Below, piece by piece: positions 11,602 through 24,255 of a stretch of DNA of 64,000 nucleotides. The position numbers were made by a program, and so were the translations under genes. Position 1 is the first letter of the stretch. Each line of letters begins with the position of its first letter. Location of the stretch: contig JAIQDT010009123.1 in assembly GCA_021521415.1 (NCBI GenBank), positions 48,719 to 112,718 on the forward strand. The letters run 5' to 3'. This DNA comes from Bidens hawaiensis. Taxonomy: Eukaryota > Streptophyta > Magnoliopsida > Asterales > Asteraceae. The notes under the pieces were generated by a model that was not told the origin of the DNA, ran no database searches, and saw only the letters and a program-made list of their open reading frames with translations.

Positions 11602-14488
11602 ATGGATTCAAAATCTGTTACCAAAAACGTTAGCAACAAAACACCAGGAGAAAATATTAGCAATTTAGAGCCAACAACTCCTACCAAATTCAATGAAAAA
11701 AAACCTGAACCAGAGCCCAAAAAGTGTCAAAAGAATTTAGAATCGTCCGATCAAGAAAAACCTTTAACGGGTCAAAAAGAAAATACCAGCGCAAGCACAA
11801 AAACGAGTGAAAAAACCGAGCTTGTTGAAAGTGGTAAAAGTAGTATGTGTAGAGGAAGTACAAGCACTGATGTAAGTGATGAAAGTAGTTTAAGTAGTAA
11901 CATGAACAAACCCCATAAATCAAATGATTCAAGATGGGAGGCGATCCAAGCCGTTAGAATGAAAGACGGGGTTTTGGGTTTGAATCATTTTCAGTTGTTG
12001 AAACGATTAGGTTGTGGTGATATTGGGAGTGTTTATCTTTCTGAACTTAGTGGAACTAAATCTTATTTTGCAATGAAAGTTATGGATAAAGTGTCGTTAG
12101 AAAGCCGCAAGAAACTGTTGCGGGCCCAAACTGAACGGGAGATTTTGCAGTCGCTGGATCACCCTTTTCTTCCAACTTTGTATTCTCATTTTGAGACCGA
12201 TAAGTTCTCGTGTTTGGTTATGGAGTTTTGCCCGGTGGTGATTTGCATACTCTTAGACAAAGGCAGCCCGGGAAGCGGTTTTGTGAACAAGCTGTAAAGT
12301 ATGATTCTTTATCTCTTTCTTTTGTTTATCTTTTCGTTGTTTTTAGATTTATTATTGTTAGAGGTGGTGATTTAGGGGTCTAAACAAGACGAGTCGAGTC
12401 GACCCATGGCCTTGTTTCTCTAAGCTCGAGCTCGGCTCGTTAGTATTTTTTCAAGCTCGATATCCGTTCGTTTATTTTTTATTATTTAATTTATATTGAT
12501 TAGTAATTATTTTCTTTATGTGTACTTTAATTAAAAGTTTATATATAACATAAGTTAGATAGTATGTATTATTTAGTTATTTCTATCATAATTTCATGTA
12601 TAATAATAGTATTGTAAAAATATATTTAATATATTAAATAGAAGTTGTATAAATAATAGGCTTGTTTAGATTCACGAGCAAGATCGAGCTCAATAAGGGC
12701 TGATCTCAACCCAAAACATGCTTTGTCCAAAACTTTACTCTTAATGGATAATTACTGTTTCAAGTATGATTATGAAATAATATTATTAAAGTCACAAAAA
12801 AACGCACATCCAAACATTCTTATGGTAGTTACGGGTCACAGTTCTCTTTTTGGTATGTGGATGGTTTATAGTTTTCTTTCCTGCTATTATTTGTGCATGT
12901 GGTAGTTAGAGGCGGCAAAGTGGACATGTCAAACATGTTTGTTAACATGTCGGATCCGTAACTTTTTTACGAGTCGGGTCTTTTTGTTCAAAACTTTATA
13001 CTATTTAATTAGCAGTCCAATTTTTTTGAATAAAATGATTTACAAGCTTTCAGTTTATGCATTAACAGTGCACCTTACTGAGGTGGCAGTTTCTGGCAGG
13101 ACCTGAAACATGACACCAGACGAAACAAAATAATTAGGTTTTGGGTTTTTCTTATCAATCAAATTTAATAAACGGGTAGTATCCGGGTTGCCTGTTTAAC
13201 CTAGGTCGATACGCGTACCTGTTGAATATAACATTTCGACCTGACAACCCATTTACGACACATTAACCCGTTTGTTACCACCTGTTTGACACATTTAGAA
13301 CCTGATTACTGCCTGGTTACAACTTACCAACCCGTTTTACTCATTTCTATAAATTGGTTTACCAGGTCGTGTTCGGGTTACACAATTTATTGTGTTCCGG
13401 TTGGATACATGGACCGTGCCCGGGTTCAACTCCCCAACCTGTCATATGCCCGTTTGATTTTCAACCTGCTTGTTTGACCACATACCCGTTTGAGATAGAA
13501 ATAACCCGAATCAGCCCGTTCATAAATATATCTATTCTTGTATAGTTTTTCTAATATCAAACTTTTATTGCAGGTTTTATGTTGCAGAAATTCTCCTTGC
13601 AATGGAATACCTCCACATGCTCGGGATCATTTACCGCGACCTAAAACCGGAAATCGTTTTAGTCCGAGAAGACGGCCACGTAATGCTCTCGGACTTTGAC
13701 CTTTCACTCCGTTGCTCGGTGAGCCCGACACTTATCAAATCAGCATCTCTCGACACTGACCCGCTCAGAAAATCTTCAAACTATTTCGCCCAACCCGCAT
13801 GCATGGAGCCACTTCATGTATCCAACCGTCATGTGTGGTCCCCACATCATGTTTCTCTCCCAAATTCTTCAAGAGCAAATCCAAAAAAGAATCAAAAAGT
13901 TCAAATTCTAAACAGAAAACAAAGCCCGAAATCCGACACCAAGTCACTCCGTTACCGGAGCTCATGGCGGAGCCCACCGGGGCCCGTTCCATGTTGTTTG
14001 TCGGGACCCACGAGTATTTAGCTCCCGAGATTATTAAAAACGAGGGGCACGGTAGCGCGGTTGACTGGTGGACTCTCGGGATATTTTTGTATGAATTATT
14101 ATTCGGTAAAACGCCTTTTAAAGGATCGGGTAATCGGGCCACTTTAATGAATGTGGTGGGTCAACCGTTGCGGTTTCCCGAGTCACCGGTGGTTAGTTTT
14201 GCGGCCCGTGATTTGATTAGAGGGTTGTTGGTTAAAGAACCACAATATCGGCTGGCATATAAACGAGGAGCTACTGAGATTAAGCAGCATCCGTTCTTTG
14301 AAGGCGTTAACTGGGCTTTGATTCGGTGTGCTAGCCCGCCTGAGATCCCGAGACCGGTGGAGTACGAGCGGGTGTCAGCGGGACCAGTGGTGGATTGTGG
14401 TGAGAAAAAAGGGACGGCGGTGGCGGGTGCGGCTGCAACACCGGAGAAGAAGGGAGCTGATAATTATCTTGAATTTGATTTCTTTTGA
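11602..14488 (+). CDS. D6PKL: D6PK-like AGCVIII serine/threonine kinase, two single-base frameshifts
   Basis: D6PK kinases sit at the plasma membrane and phosphorylate PIN auxin exporters. Exon 1 (11602-12298) holds a Ser/Lys-rich N-terminus, the glycine loop [11 protein letters not shown] and the VAIK-type lysine in FAMKVMDK. Exon 2 (13574-14488) holds YRDLKPE, the AGCVIII DFD motif (LSDFDLSLR), an insertion with C-x-x-(x)-P repeats and a polybasic KSKSKKESK stretch, GTHEYLAPE and the C-terminal FDFF hydrophobic motif. Two one-base losses break the frame: at 12233-12236, where C-P-G-G-D-L is expected, and at 13808-13811, between MEP and SCIQP. Without them the product would be about 537 residues. 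The catalytic-loop Asn, normally DLKPEN, is Ile (ATC, 13653-13655). Intron 12299-13573 contains AT-rich repeats and a CTCGAGCTCGGCTCG-type repeat. The gene could be intact with assembly errors or a pseudokinase. Confidence 0.85.
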
Positions 14489-14702
14489 ATATTATTTTTT
14501 TTCTTTTTGTAATTGTTGATTTGATTTTATTTTTTTGTTGTTTTAAACTTGATCCGATTGTTGTCGTATAGTATTATTGGCTCTATGTGAAGAACACTTG
14601 CAAAGTATGTTGTATTGAAAAAGATGATACTTTGTGCAAATTGGTAAATTTGTTGTGTTAAACTTTTGGTTCTATTTTACTAAATAAAAGAATGTTTGAG
14701 AA

Positions 14703-14721
14703 GGGGGGGGGGGGGGGGGGG
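14703..14721. repeat. 19-base G run
   Basis: An uninterrupted poly-G tract about 215 bp past the kinase stop. Length is likely unreliable in the assembly. Confidence 0.8.
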
Positions 14722-14824
14722 ATTTGTTTGGATGTTTGTTAAGGTCGGATATTAATAAAGTTGGGGGTACAGATGAAAGCTGTTGTGATGTATGATAATC
14801 TATAAAGGAGTAGCCGAGTAGGAT

Positions 14825-17800
14825 TGTAGCATCTCAGATTTTTTGTATTTGTATTCGTTTATGTTTAACTTGCTTCGGGATTTTATTTGGATCTTTCGTT
14901 ATCATTAAAACGCACATTTATTTAGTAATTATTGGTGTTAAATTCATTTTATATTAATATGTTCTCTAAACATGTCAAACAACTCTTAAAATCGCTTAAA
15001 ACGGTTAAAAATCATGTTTATGGATGTACATAGACTGATTTTGTCAAATCTTTCTTATTTCGACTACATTAATGTAACTTATGCTCCAAGATTTGTAAAT
15101 TAATGTTGTAAAACATCCCAATTCGTTTTCTTGTCGTCCAAGCCAAGTTATTATACCCGATTTCTCATCAATAGCTTATTTCGTTTCCTAATCGAGTGGA
15201 TTACTTCATAAATGCATTATAACTCTTAATATTTAATCAAAACACATCTCTAAACCCTAAAAACTACTTAATTATAGCCATCCTCCCCATATCCCACGAA
15301 ATTTTCATTCCCCATCATCAAATTCTTCAAGATTTAATCGATTTCATTCAAGACTAGTTGACTTTGGTGTTCAAGACCTCGTTGACCACGAATTTCTCTT
15401 AGTTCCAATCCTTGTTTGGGTAAGTTGTATATATTGTAGGTTCTAATCTCCTTTAGAAAAGCCCTCAATCAATTTATGAGATTGAGGGGATTTATCGTGT
15501 CAATTGGACTCTGACCCGTTTAAGGGCAAAATAGTCAACAAGATTGACTTATCGATTTCCAACACTTTTGGTTGGAACTATCTTTCGGACCAGAAGACTT
15601 TTGTGTTTATTTTAAGATTTTGAGTGTACTGGCCAATACCCGGCTCCCGAATCGCAGTTCGGATTCTGGTCAGTACCGGCTCGCTTATTTATTAAAAATC
15701 TCATAAACGGAGTTCTTTACATTCGTTTGGATTGATTCCAGCGGCTATGTTCTCGGTTTTGACTATATTTCCATTTGTATAAGTCTCAGGTCTTTTTGGG
15801 TCAGATCACTTTTAATCGTAATCTTTGGTTTACTCGTCTAGCCAATAAGGTGATAAGTCATTCCCCACATTTTATTGATTTTAAACGTTTTAAGGACATA
15901 TGCTTACCTATTAGTATTTACATATTATATTATATATGCACTAGCAAACTGTGAATATTGGGTGTTCATCAATTAAATGACTAACTGCTATATGTTTAGT
16001 TGTTTTACTTTATCGCATTCGGAGATGTCCAACATAATCACATTATAGTATCATCTGTAACAACTCGGGTTTTTCGTTTAATTACCAATACCCGACCCTT
16101 TTTCGTTTTTACTTTTATAACGTTGAATTATATACATTATACACCCCTAAACTTAAGTCCTTTTGAATCCAACCCTGAAGTTCAGGGGCCAGTTTTGCAA
16201 ATCTGATATAAGTTATAATATAACTCCTCACCCAAAACTCGTTTACCCATTTACTCATATCCATAAACCCGTATTTAGCTTGTACCATAATCTATACATT
16301 ATAAACGGAATTGACTGTGTATGACCATTTGCATGTATATTACGATCTCACCGACACAACTAATTTGGTAATCATAATCTTTGGATACGAGTTGATAATA
16401 TAACGAAACCCGTCATATAGGAATTGGTAATATACTATCTAGAGGTAATAATATCTCAATTAAACAAGCCTACACCTTCTTCCTATCCTCTCGAATTATA
16501 ACCCTAACCCCAATTGCATCGACCATCTCGTAAATCCTTGTTCGTGATACACTGTTGGCCGCAGCTTTCATGCTCGTCGTTCACCATCAATACACAATCA
16601 AAACTGGTAATTAATATATGTTTCGAGTTCGTTTCAGTCCATAATTCAGTAACACTGATGTTGATTAAACCAAAACACAACCGATTAATCGATTTAGGAT
16701 TCTAGGGTTTATCATTCAAGTTGGATTTAATCGGCTTATGTATATAATATTTAGTTTTCATTCTATAAGCGGTTGACAACTTGGTCTAGTTGGTTTTGTG
16801 ATGTGTGTTCATGTACTGAGCTGGCCAGGGGCACAGATTCGAGCCATGGCCAGCCCAGTTTTGGGCAGTTTATTTTTGTTAATGTTTTTAAGGTTTTAAT
16901 TGATTATTTAAATCATTTGTAATTATTATTAAATTTAGAATAAACATTATTTTATTTAACCGACATCATTTAGTTACTTTCTTGTCAAATCTCGTCAGAA
17001 GCTTTCGTTTATGAATATATGTGTATATATATACGTGTGTGTGTGTGTGTTATGGGTATACATTAATAAATAAACCGACATTATTTTATTAAAACTCGAC
17101 ACTTTTAACTCACATTTCCTCATCGTTGAACGTTTTACAAACTTTATTATATATTTGTTATTTGTTTTTTAAACAGAAGTATAATAAATGTATTATAATG
17201 GTTAAACGCATTTTCACCGTTAATTGTCGTTAAAATATTTTTAAAGTAAACTATTTATATACATAATAACTTATCACATATTTTTAATTATTTTAAATGA
17301 TTATTAGTTTATTAACACTTTATTTATTTAAATATTATATTACAATCATTTTAAGAGTTATTTACTTATATTATTTATTTAATACGATACATATTATATT
17401 TAGTTAGTTACGTATTATTATCATTAAAATAATTCATTTATTTATATATTTATAAACTTTTATTGTTATTTTATATCTCAACTTATATTTAATTATTCAA
17501 ACTAATTGGTTAGGAATTTGATCATATAATTATTATATTCAGTTTAATGGTATTTTATAAATAATAAAAGTGATGTTTCTTATGATTTAATGATAGATAA
17601 TCATACTGCTTTTTACACTAATAATAACAATAGAAATCCATTCGATTAATCAATAATATTATAATCCCAAACGTAACTCAAATCCCCTCAAAATCCTAAA
17701 TTCATTATTCGTGTTTTATTATTTATAATTAACTCATAAAATTATTTAATTAGGAATCCTTGACGGTAAATCCTGAAAGGGTTCATCATTCTCACATAAT

Positions 17801-19041
17801 CATCATTGTAATTTCGTTCCTCCAATCAGGTGAATATTTCACTCCCCTTCTTTTTTTACTTATTTTAAATCTTTTGGGACATATCCTTATTTGCAGTATT
17901 TGCCTATTATATAATGTCCACATTGGCAACTGTTATTCTTGTGTGTATATTAGTTTATGCCTAACTTGCTATTTGGTTACATGCTTTATTTTTGCCGCAT
18001 TCGGAGATGTTCGTCATTATAGTATGATCATACGACCGTCGTAGTGGCTGACGTCCAATCGCATGACAGTGGTTTCACCGACAACTCATTTTTGGTAACC
18101 AATGCTCGATTCGCATGACAACGATTTAGCCCTTTCTTTATTATTTGTTTGAATTGTGTACATGCTATGGCTTAATTGTTATCTCACATGAACAATTTGC
18201 ATTTTCTTTGTATATTATATTATATTATATTATATCTCACTTTACTGGTGTTTTACTCACTCAACCTCGTGTTGACAATGTATATTTTATTTTCTACGCA
18301 TATGCAGGTTTAGATTTAATTGACTGAAAGCTTTGGAAGAGATTTAACTGATTCATTAAGTTAGAAGAATATTATCAAGACAACGTATCAAGACTTAAAT
18401 TTTGAACTTATTTATTTTATTTTGATAATTTGTACTTGTCTTGTGGAATTGTTTGAATATTTAATTGAAATTAATAGATAGTGTCATTTTAAAATTATTG
18501 CATGATAGTACCTTGGGAGTTGTGAGCAATCAGCTCAAACCCTGACATTTCCGCCTTAGATTGGGGTGTGACATAATCATACGACTGCCATAGTAGTCAT
18601 AGCTCGTGTCATGAGGCATGGCCAACCGACACCTTTATTCACATGTATTTTGTCAGAGTAGCCATAGCCCGTGTTCGTGAGGCATGGTCAACTGACACCC
18701 TTTATTTGCTTATGGTTTGATTGATTTATATCCACAATATCAGTTTTGCTCTTTTATTTATATATTATCACTATCTCAAAGTTGGTGACTTTCTCACTCA
18801 ATCTCGTGTTGACAACCCATTTACTTTAGTAAAAAGACTATCGTGTTTAATTTTTGTATTTGAGATGTTTGGTTTATTTGGAATTGTTTTGTAATTTGTT
18901 TAAATATGATGTACTTGATTGAAATTTTGAATTAAATAAATAAATTAGATATTGTCATATTTAAATTGTATGATAGTACATTGTGAGATGTGAGCAATTA
19001 GTTCGCGCCACGACATTTCCATCGTAGGTTGAAGTGTGACA
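14825..19041 (+). mobile_element. Old solo LTR, split by a related LTR
   Basis: The left end is TGTAGCATCTCAG at 14825 and the right end GAAGTGTGACA finishes at 19041. The flanks AGGAT (14820-14824) and AAGAT (19042-19046) may be a diverged target duplication. Outer pieces are 14825-16055 and 18574-19041. The right piece repeats the 3' end of the inserted LTR (CTCACTCAATCTCGTGTTGACAA, GACATTTCC, GTGTGACA). No internal retroelement region is present. It holds no host gene. Confidence 0.6.
16056..18573 (+). mobile_element. Solo LTR inserted in the older LTR
   Basis: It starts TGTAACAACTCGGG at 16056 and ends TTGGGGTGTGACA at 18573. The flanking five bases, TCATC and TAATC, differ by one. The host sequence on both sides (GAGATGTCCAACATAATC and ATCATACGACTGCC) also occurs inside the inserted LTR near 18005-18045, so host and guest are the same family. 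Contents: AT-rich sequence, a short GT run near 17037 and an (ATATT)n run near 18210-18236. Confidence 0.65.
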
Positions 19042-19114
19042 AAGATGGGAACTATTGATTAATAGGAACTATTCAGATTGAAATTTATAACTAAAACAAA
19101 TGAAGCTTCTTTGT

Positions 19115-19260
19115 TACGAAGTTGGTGGTGGTGGTGGTTGTGAATAAATGGTGACGTTTGGTGGTCGGAGAGGGTCCTCACGGAGACGTCTGGTGGTTGG
19201 ACATCCATCACGGAGACGTGGGTGGTGGTGGCGGCAAGTGGTGGTGGTTAATCAATGGTG
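19115..19260 (+). repeat. GGTGGT-rich minisatellite
   Basis: GGTGGTGGTGGTGG-type sequence is mixed with CACGGAGACGT units. Nearby phrases such as GGAGACGATTTTGG, followed by AAACTCACG at 19352-19380, resemble the arms of the fold-back element at 24.7-26.1 kb, so this may be a fragment of that family. Confidence 0.5.
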
Positions 19261-19552
19261 AGTGTATTTGGATTTTGGTTATTCAATTTTTTTCAAAACT
19301 AATGGTTGAGATGAAAACAAGATGAAACATCACAGAGGAGATGATTTTAAAGGAGACGATTTTGGTATCAAAACTCACGGGTTAGACGGATTTTCTTTGA
19401 AATTTCACGGGTGGAGTTAGACAAGATACACATGGCATAATATCAGACTTTTAGTGGCTAAGAAACATCATTGCACGAAGCCAAATGCGTGGGAGGGACA
19501 TTTTGGAGGTTACATAATTTTGGGTCAAATAAGGCCTCTCTCTTTTAATAGA

Positions 19553-20110
19553 TTATTTTAGGCCAGCTAAGATTGCAACACAATTTGCCAAGCCAAGCCA
19601 AGCTAAAAAGCTCGAAGCTTTATCACCAAAGCTTCTAGGTTGACTAGGAAGCTCCTTGTTACAGTAAATTTCTGAAAAGTCACATCTGATATGACATAAA
19701 GTTGCAATCTGCCATAAAGCACAAATGTCGACATAGCAGGACAAAAGTAGATAGCAAGTTACACTAAAATGGTATGACGTGTCTGAACATGCTGAAAGAA
19801 GAGTTGACCATTTTCCTTTAAGAAACTTATGTATGCCCAAGAAGCTCCAGCGTTGCCTATAAAAGGACTCCACCAAGAGTACATTTCATTCGCTCTTATC
19901 CTATTACCTTCTCTCTCTTCATACTTACTCTCTTATATATCACCTCTTACTCATATCAAATCATTGATTCTCACGCCTGAGGCTGAAAGTAAGAGATTCC
20001 CTCATGCGGTGAGACTAATCGGTTGTGTTCTTTCATATTAGCAGGTTAGGAGCTCTGTCAGTATCATACTCTTGGACGGCCATACCTTCATTGTCACTAT
20101 ACCCGTTGTA
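19553..20110 (+). promoter_or_regulatory. LTR-like promoter/leader segment
   Basis: CCTATAAAAGGACTCC at 19858-19873 is a strong TATA context. It is followed by a CT-rich leader (CTTCTCTCTCTTC) and a segment with GCGGTGAGACTAATCGG, as in LTR U3-R-U5 regions of plant gypsy elements. No paired LTR, PBS or polyprotein is visible, so this is a fragment at best. The open frames are not convincing proteins. Confidence 0.35.
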
Positions 20111-20697
20111 GCAACAACTAGCATCTCTTGGAGATCTTATTTGCTTGGTGCACGCGGATACATTTTGAATAGGAAACATTTGGGTCTTTGTTCATCTATC
20201 TTCACCAATGAGCAATCACTTCCCTTACAAAGGTTGTTAAGCTAAACACCGTTAATTTTATAAATTTCAAGTTACTACATATGGATCTTTGGCGGGTTTT
20301 GTTTGTAGGCTCCGTGAACATATCATGTTAGCATCGTCTACAGATCCTATGACGATTGATTTTGATACAATATCTATCACTTTACTATTTTTTTTAGCAT
20401 GGATGTCTTACCGCGTTTGATTCCTCTATCTACGAAGTCACAATAGTTTGGTAATTTATTCTGACCTTGTAGAAAGCCATTTTACTCTAAGAACATGAAG
20501 GTCGTAATAGAAGATATATGAATTGTTTTATACTTTTAATTAAGTTGGACAAAAAGAGGGTAATCACAATTCACGAATAAATAAAAAGTTTAATTTTATT
20601 TCATGTTGCACCCATAGTGGATACTGGATACCATCATTCTTGATCGTTACAAAAGTAAAGGAAGACATTAAACACTTACACATACCCGTAAAGGATG

Positions 20698-23513
20698 TCA
20701 TAAGTCACCGTTACATAAAGGAAGACATAATGAGAAACAAGTAACACTATTTTTACATGGGGACTGAATCCAAAGCAAAAGTGTAATACACTCCTTAAGT
20801 ATCTTTTCTGGAAAAGTGAACCCGTCATTGTGTTTGTATGCCACATCTATCATTCGTGCAAGGTTAACAATTGGAGCAAGTAGATCTATTGGGACCTCGT
20901 TTGGCTTTAGACACCCCTCGTTTATATCTTTCCATGCATTTTCAACAATTTCTTTGATCACTTCCACAGCAACATTTTCAGACACCCCATAAGTCTTCAT
21001 GTATGCATCTACGCCTGTGGCCGATTGAGCTCTTTCTCGCTCAAACTTCATATGAATGTGTAATGTTAATTATTAGACTAGATAGCGTTGTATGCTATTT
21101 TGTAGTCTTGAAAACTATAACTATGTGGAATCTTAGCAAATAACAACTACAAATATATCTTGTAATTCAGATATATATGTTATTTAGAAGAAAAATATCT
21201 TATTTTTCATCGTTAATTGCAATTTAACTACCGATGACTAATTGGTATTGCGATAGGATGATCCTTGGTGTCCGGGCCTTTGCTGTTATAAAAAAGTTGC
21301 AGTTTAATTAGTGTGAATTTAATACCTCAACAGTCATCACATCATCTTGGAGTCTTGAAATTGACTGTGATGCTATCATGATCTTCGGATGACTTTGGTA
21401 CCAAGCTAAAGCCTCTTGAGTTACAATCTCGCCCATACCTATCAAGGCAGACTTACATAGAAGGTCATGTGTAGAAGTGGCTAACCCAATCCTCATGTAC
21501 TCTTCAAATGATGGCACTTCTCCACTATGTCTCCATTCGGCTTCTTGAAGGTAGCCTCTAGCTTGTTCTTGAAACTAGGTTAAGTAAGGGGGAAAATAAT
21601 TAGTGAAAATATAGATTTTTTACCCTATTTGCAATGTAGAATGTATAAGGAAAGGGAATCATACAGCATTTTTTGAAGCCTCCATAAGATTTTCAAGTCC
21701 TTCTTTGTGGAATTCAGAGTACTCATTCAATATAACTTGATAGAAAGGTTTAATATATTCTGGAAGTTGCGACATTGCACTAATGTCCCACCTAAAAGAT
21801 TTTTTTATCAGTGCACTTACATGTTGAAGTGAAAGAATAGACCAACATATAGCTGGATTAATTTAACATTTGGAGATGTACACAAATCCCTCAACTTGAT
21901 AAATGTGCATAAATAATAATGAATACCGGTTTATTGCATGTGTTAGAAGTCTGATCTCTTCAATCGTAGCGTATGCATCATAGGTGTCATCTAACACCAA
22001 AACAAGTAGTATAATTTTTGTTGTTATGATTCGCGCTTGAGAGTAGTACGGCTCCAAGAGTAATGCCAGTATCCATACATAGCACTCAGGCACTCTATCT
22101 CTTACATAAGACGTTTTCACTTGTAATTCCAAGTCTTTCCACCACCTACATCAAAAATAAAAATCCGTTATTGTTTTCACGACATGTTAATAGATTAGAA
22201 CATAATCTTTAACTTACTTGGAAACAGTTTGAAGTTCTTGCTTTTGTAGGAGTTGCAAGTAGTTGAAGTGCGCTTTTGCAAGTGTTAGTAGTGACTCATA
22301 TCTGGATATTTCTTCTGCATAATGGAGCAAATACTGCCTTGCTTCTACCATTGGATGCCCTCGATGAAAAGGTCTCTCCAACGCATGGTTCACTTGCCGT
22401 GCAATAGTACCTTGGAGTGTGTTTTCTAGGCTTTTTAGTTTAGTTTCTGTGAATGCAATGGCTTCATCTAAAACATATTCTCCTCGTGTTCTTAATTGAG
22501 CACTCTCATATAAACTCATCATTCCTCTCACATCTGTAGTAATGTCTTCCTTGAACTCACCCGAACTAGAATCCTTAAACTTGTTGAACACATCTGCTGA
22601 TCTGCATAATCACAGATCTCTTGAGACTTGAGAGAATGTAAACCACACATAAAGAACAAATATTTATGAGTTATTACCACAAGAAAATCGGTAATCAAAG
22701 TTTCTAAAAACTTGAAAGTGAACAGATACTGTATAGAGACCTGCATCATTATAATCTTGCAAGTCCAGCTGGTTGAAAAGCATATTAAGCAGGCCGTCAA
22801 TTTCTTTCGAGAAAAGATACTTCAAACCAAGACGATACAGATGATAAATGAAACTCAATTTGTCGTTTGAATCAATAGCAGGGTTTACTATTAATCTTCT
22901 CACTTGTTCTTTTGGCTGCTCCATTGCTTTACAATATTCTTCCAATTGCTAGATAATGAAAACAACTTATTCTAAATATTATGAAATAACGCCACAAGTT
23001 TATTGCTTAAATTAAAAAACATATAGCCATTATAATCATTTATAATATAATAGATCAAAATATTAATAATACCTTATTATATATTAGTTTGGTAATTGTT
23101 GATGAACCATATTACCCAAACTAGGTAATAAAAGGTTTCCCCTTCGGTGTATATAGAGGGAGATAATAAATTAACATCATAATCTAATCACACGCATATA
23201 ACAATTTTGTGTGCCTCATATCTCCTAAACAGGTTCGTCTCAAGAAACCTAACATCATCCTTAACTACACATCCTAAAGGGGAACTCGATCAAGATGACA
23301 AATATGTCGACTACATCATACTATGTTGCAATTACTACCTGGTTTAATATTTATCATGTTTTCTATTGCTTACATGAAGAACTGACCAACACATGATATA
23401 CGTTTGTGTGAGTAATTGATTCTAGCACTTACCGAATTGTCAAGACCGGGCGATAGGAAGCGATCACCCCATGTTGAAGGAGGAAAGTTGGCCAAAGGAC
23501 GTGCTGGCTCCAT
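20698..23513 (-). CDS. Sesquiterpene synthase (TPS-a type), seven exons, C-terminal frameshift
   Basis: Such enzymes ionise farnesyl diphosphate and cyclise it to a sesquiterpene in the cytosol. Exons (minus strand): 23513-23433, 22948-22678, 22593-22218, 22145-21927, 21791-21665, 21574-21326 and 21045-20698. The phases fit and the total is 556 codons, normal for TPS-a. There is no transit peptide: it starts [20 protein letters not shown]. The RDR motif is in [10 protein letters not shown]. The Mg-binding DDxxD is DDTYD in exon 4, and the second metal motif is DDVMTVEFE across exons 6 and 7. The family's C-terminus, D-S-V-P-M-stop, is present out of frame and ends at TAA 20753-20755. One base appears lost in the preceding T run, so the read frame instead runs on to 20698. 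Intron 1 carries a copia LTR. Closest by eye to Asteraceae sesquiterpene synthases such as germacrene or caryophyllene types. The product cannot be told from sequence. Confidence 0.88.
23026..23391 (+). mobile_element. Copia-type LTR copy in intron 1 of the terpene synthase
   Basis: It matches the 3' LTR at 30025-30444 over nearly its whole length: ACCTTATTATATATTAG, GTTTCCCCTT, GTGTATATA, ACAATTTTGTGTG, GGGGAACTCGATCAAGATGA and CATGAAGAAC. Its left tip has diverged or is lost. It lies antisense to the gene, 41 bp from exon 1, and brings its own TATA-like GTGTATATAGAGGG. Confidence 0.7.
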
Positions 23514-23600
23514 GGTCGTTTTTGTGTTGGCTTGGAGGATAATTCCACTTGTACGTTTATGATGATATGAATAGGATATGATAATATGATAGGATGATTC

Positions 23601-23611
23601 ACTATTTATAG
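23601..23611 (-). promoter_or_regulatory. TATA box of the terpene synthase
   Basis: On the minus strand CTATAAATAGT lies about 90 bp before the ATG at 23513. This spacing leaves room for a short 5' leader of about 60 bases. Confidence 0.6.
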
Positions 23612-24121
23612 ATGATATGATGTATGCTATCTCATGATTTGAAGTCAAATATGGCAAGCCTTATGTGATTATAAATAAATTAAAGCCTTCAAAAATAATA
23701 TACAAATGATTTGCCAGTTAGTTGTTATTTTAAAAACAAGTAGTTACTTAGGAAGACTAAGAATAAATCATAGTAATTGGATCATGTTAATCAATGGTTG
23801 AGATTTAAAATTATCAAAAACCGTCATAGTTTCCTAGAATTACTCGTTTACCATTATAACCGACATAGTTTCCTAGATTTGTTATCTCACCATATGTTGT
23901 AATGCCACATGTCAAAAATATATTGGTTCTTACCATTCCTAGGAAACTTTTTTTTATTTGAACCCTTTTCTATGGAGTAATTCGGATGATATATAATAAA
24001 TAAGCAAATGAACGCGTGTGGAGCATGGAGTTAATTTTATAGTAATAATACAATCATAGCACTTGTCATACTCCATTACCATAAACGGATACAAAAAATA
24101 TTTCACTGTGAGCACAATACG

Positions 24122-24255
24122 CAGTGGCGGTCCAATACTCTAGTGGCGTAGGTCAGGCGGTGCCACTGATGAAGCTTCATTGAGGCCCGGGGACCCCCCC
24201 CCCCTGTTTTTTTGAGCTCGGCCCTCCCGATGCCTCAGTCCAAACTTTGCCACTG
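24122..24255. mobile_element. Short hAT-like fragment with CAGTGGCGG / GCCACTG ends
   Basis: CAGTGGCGGTCC at 24122 and TTTGCCACTG ending at 24255 are hAT-style terminal repeats around about 130 bp that include a C run. No 8-bp target duplication is visible, so it may be a remnant. Confidence 0.35.

Noticed and set aside
23370..23657. 95-codon frame around TPS exon 1 as a separate gene
   Set aside because: It starts in the promoter and reads through the exon 1 donor; the TPS exon model explains the conserved part.
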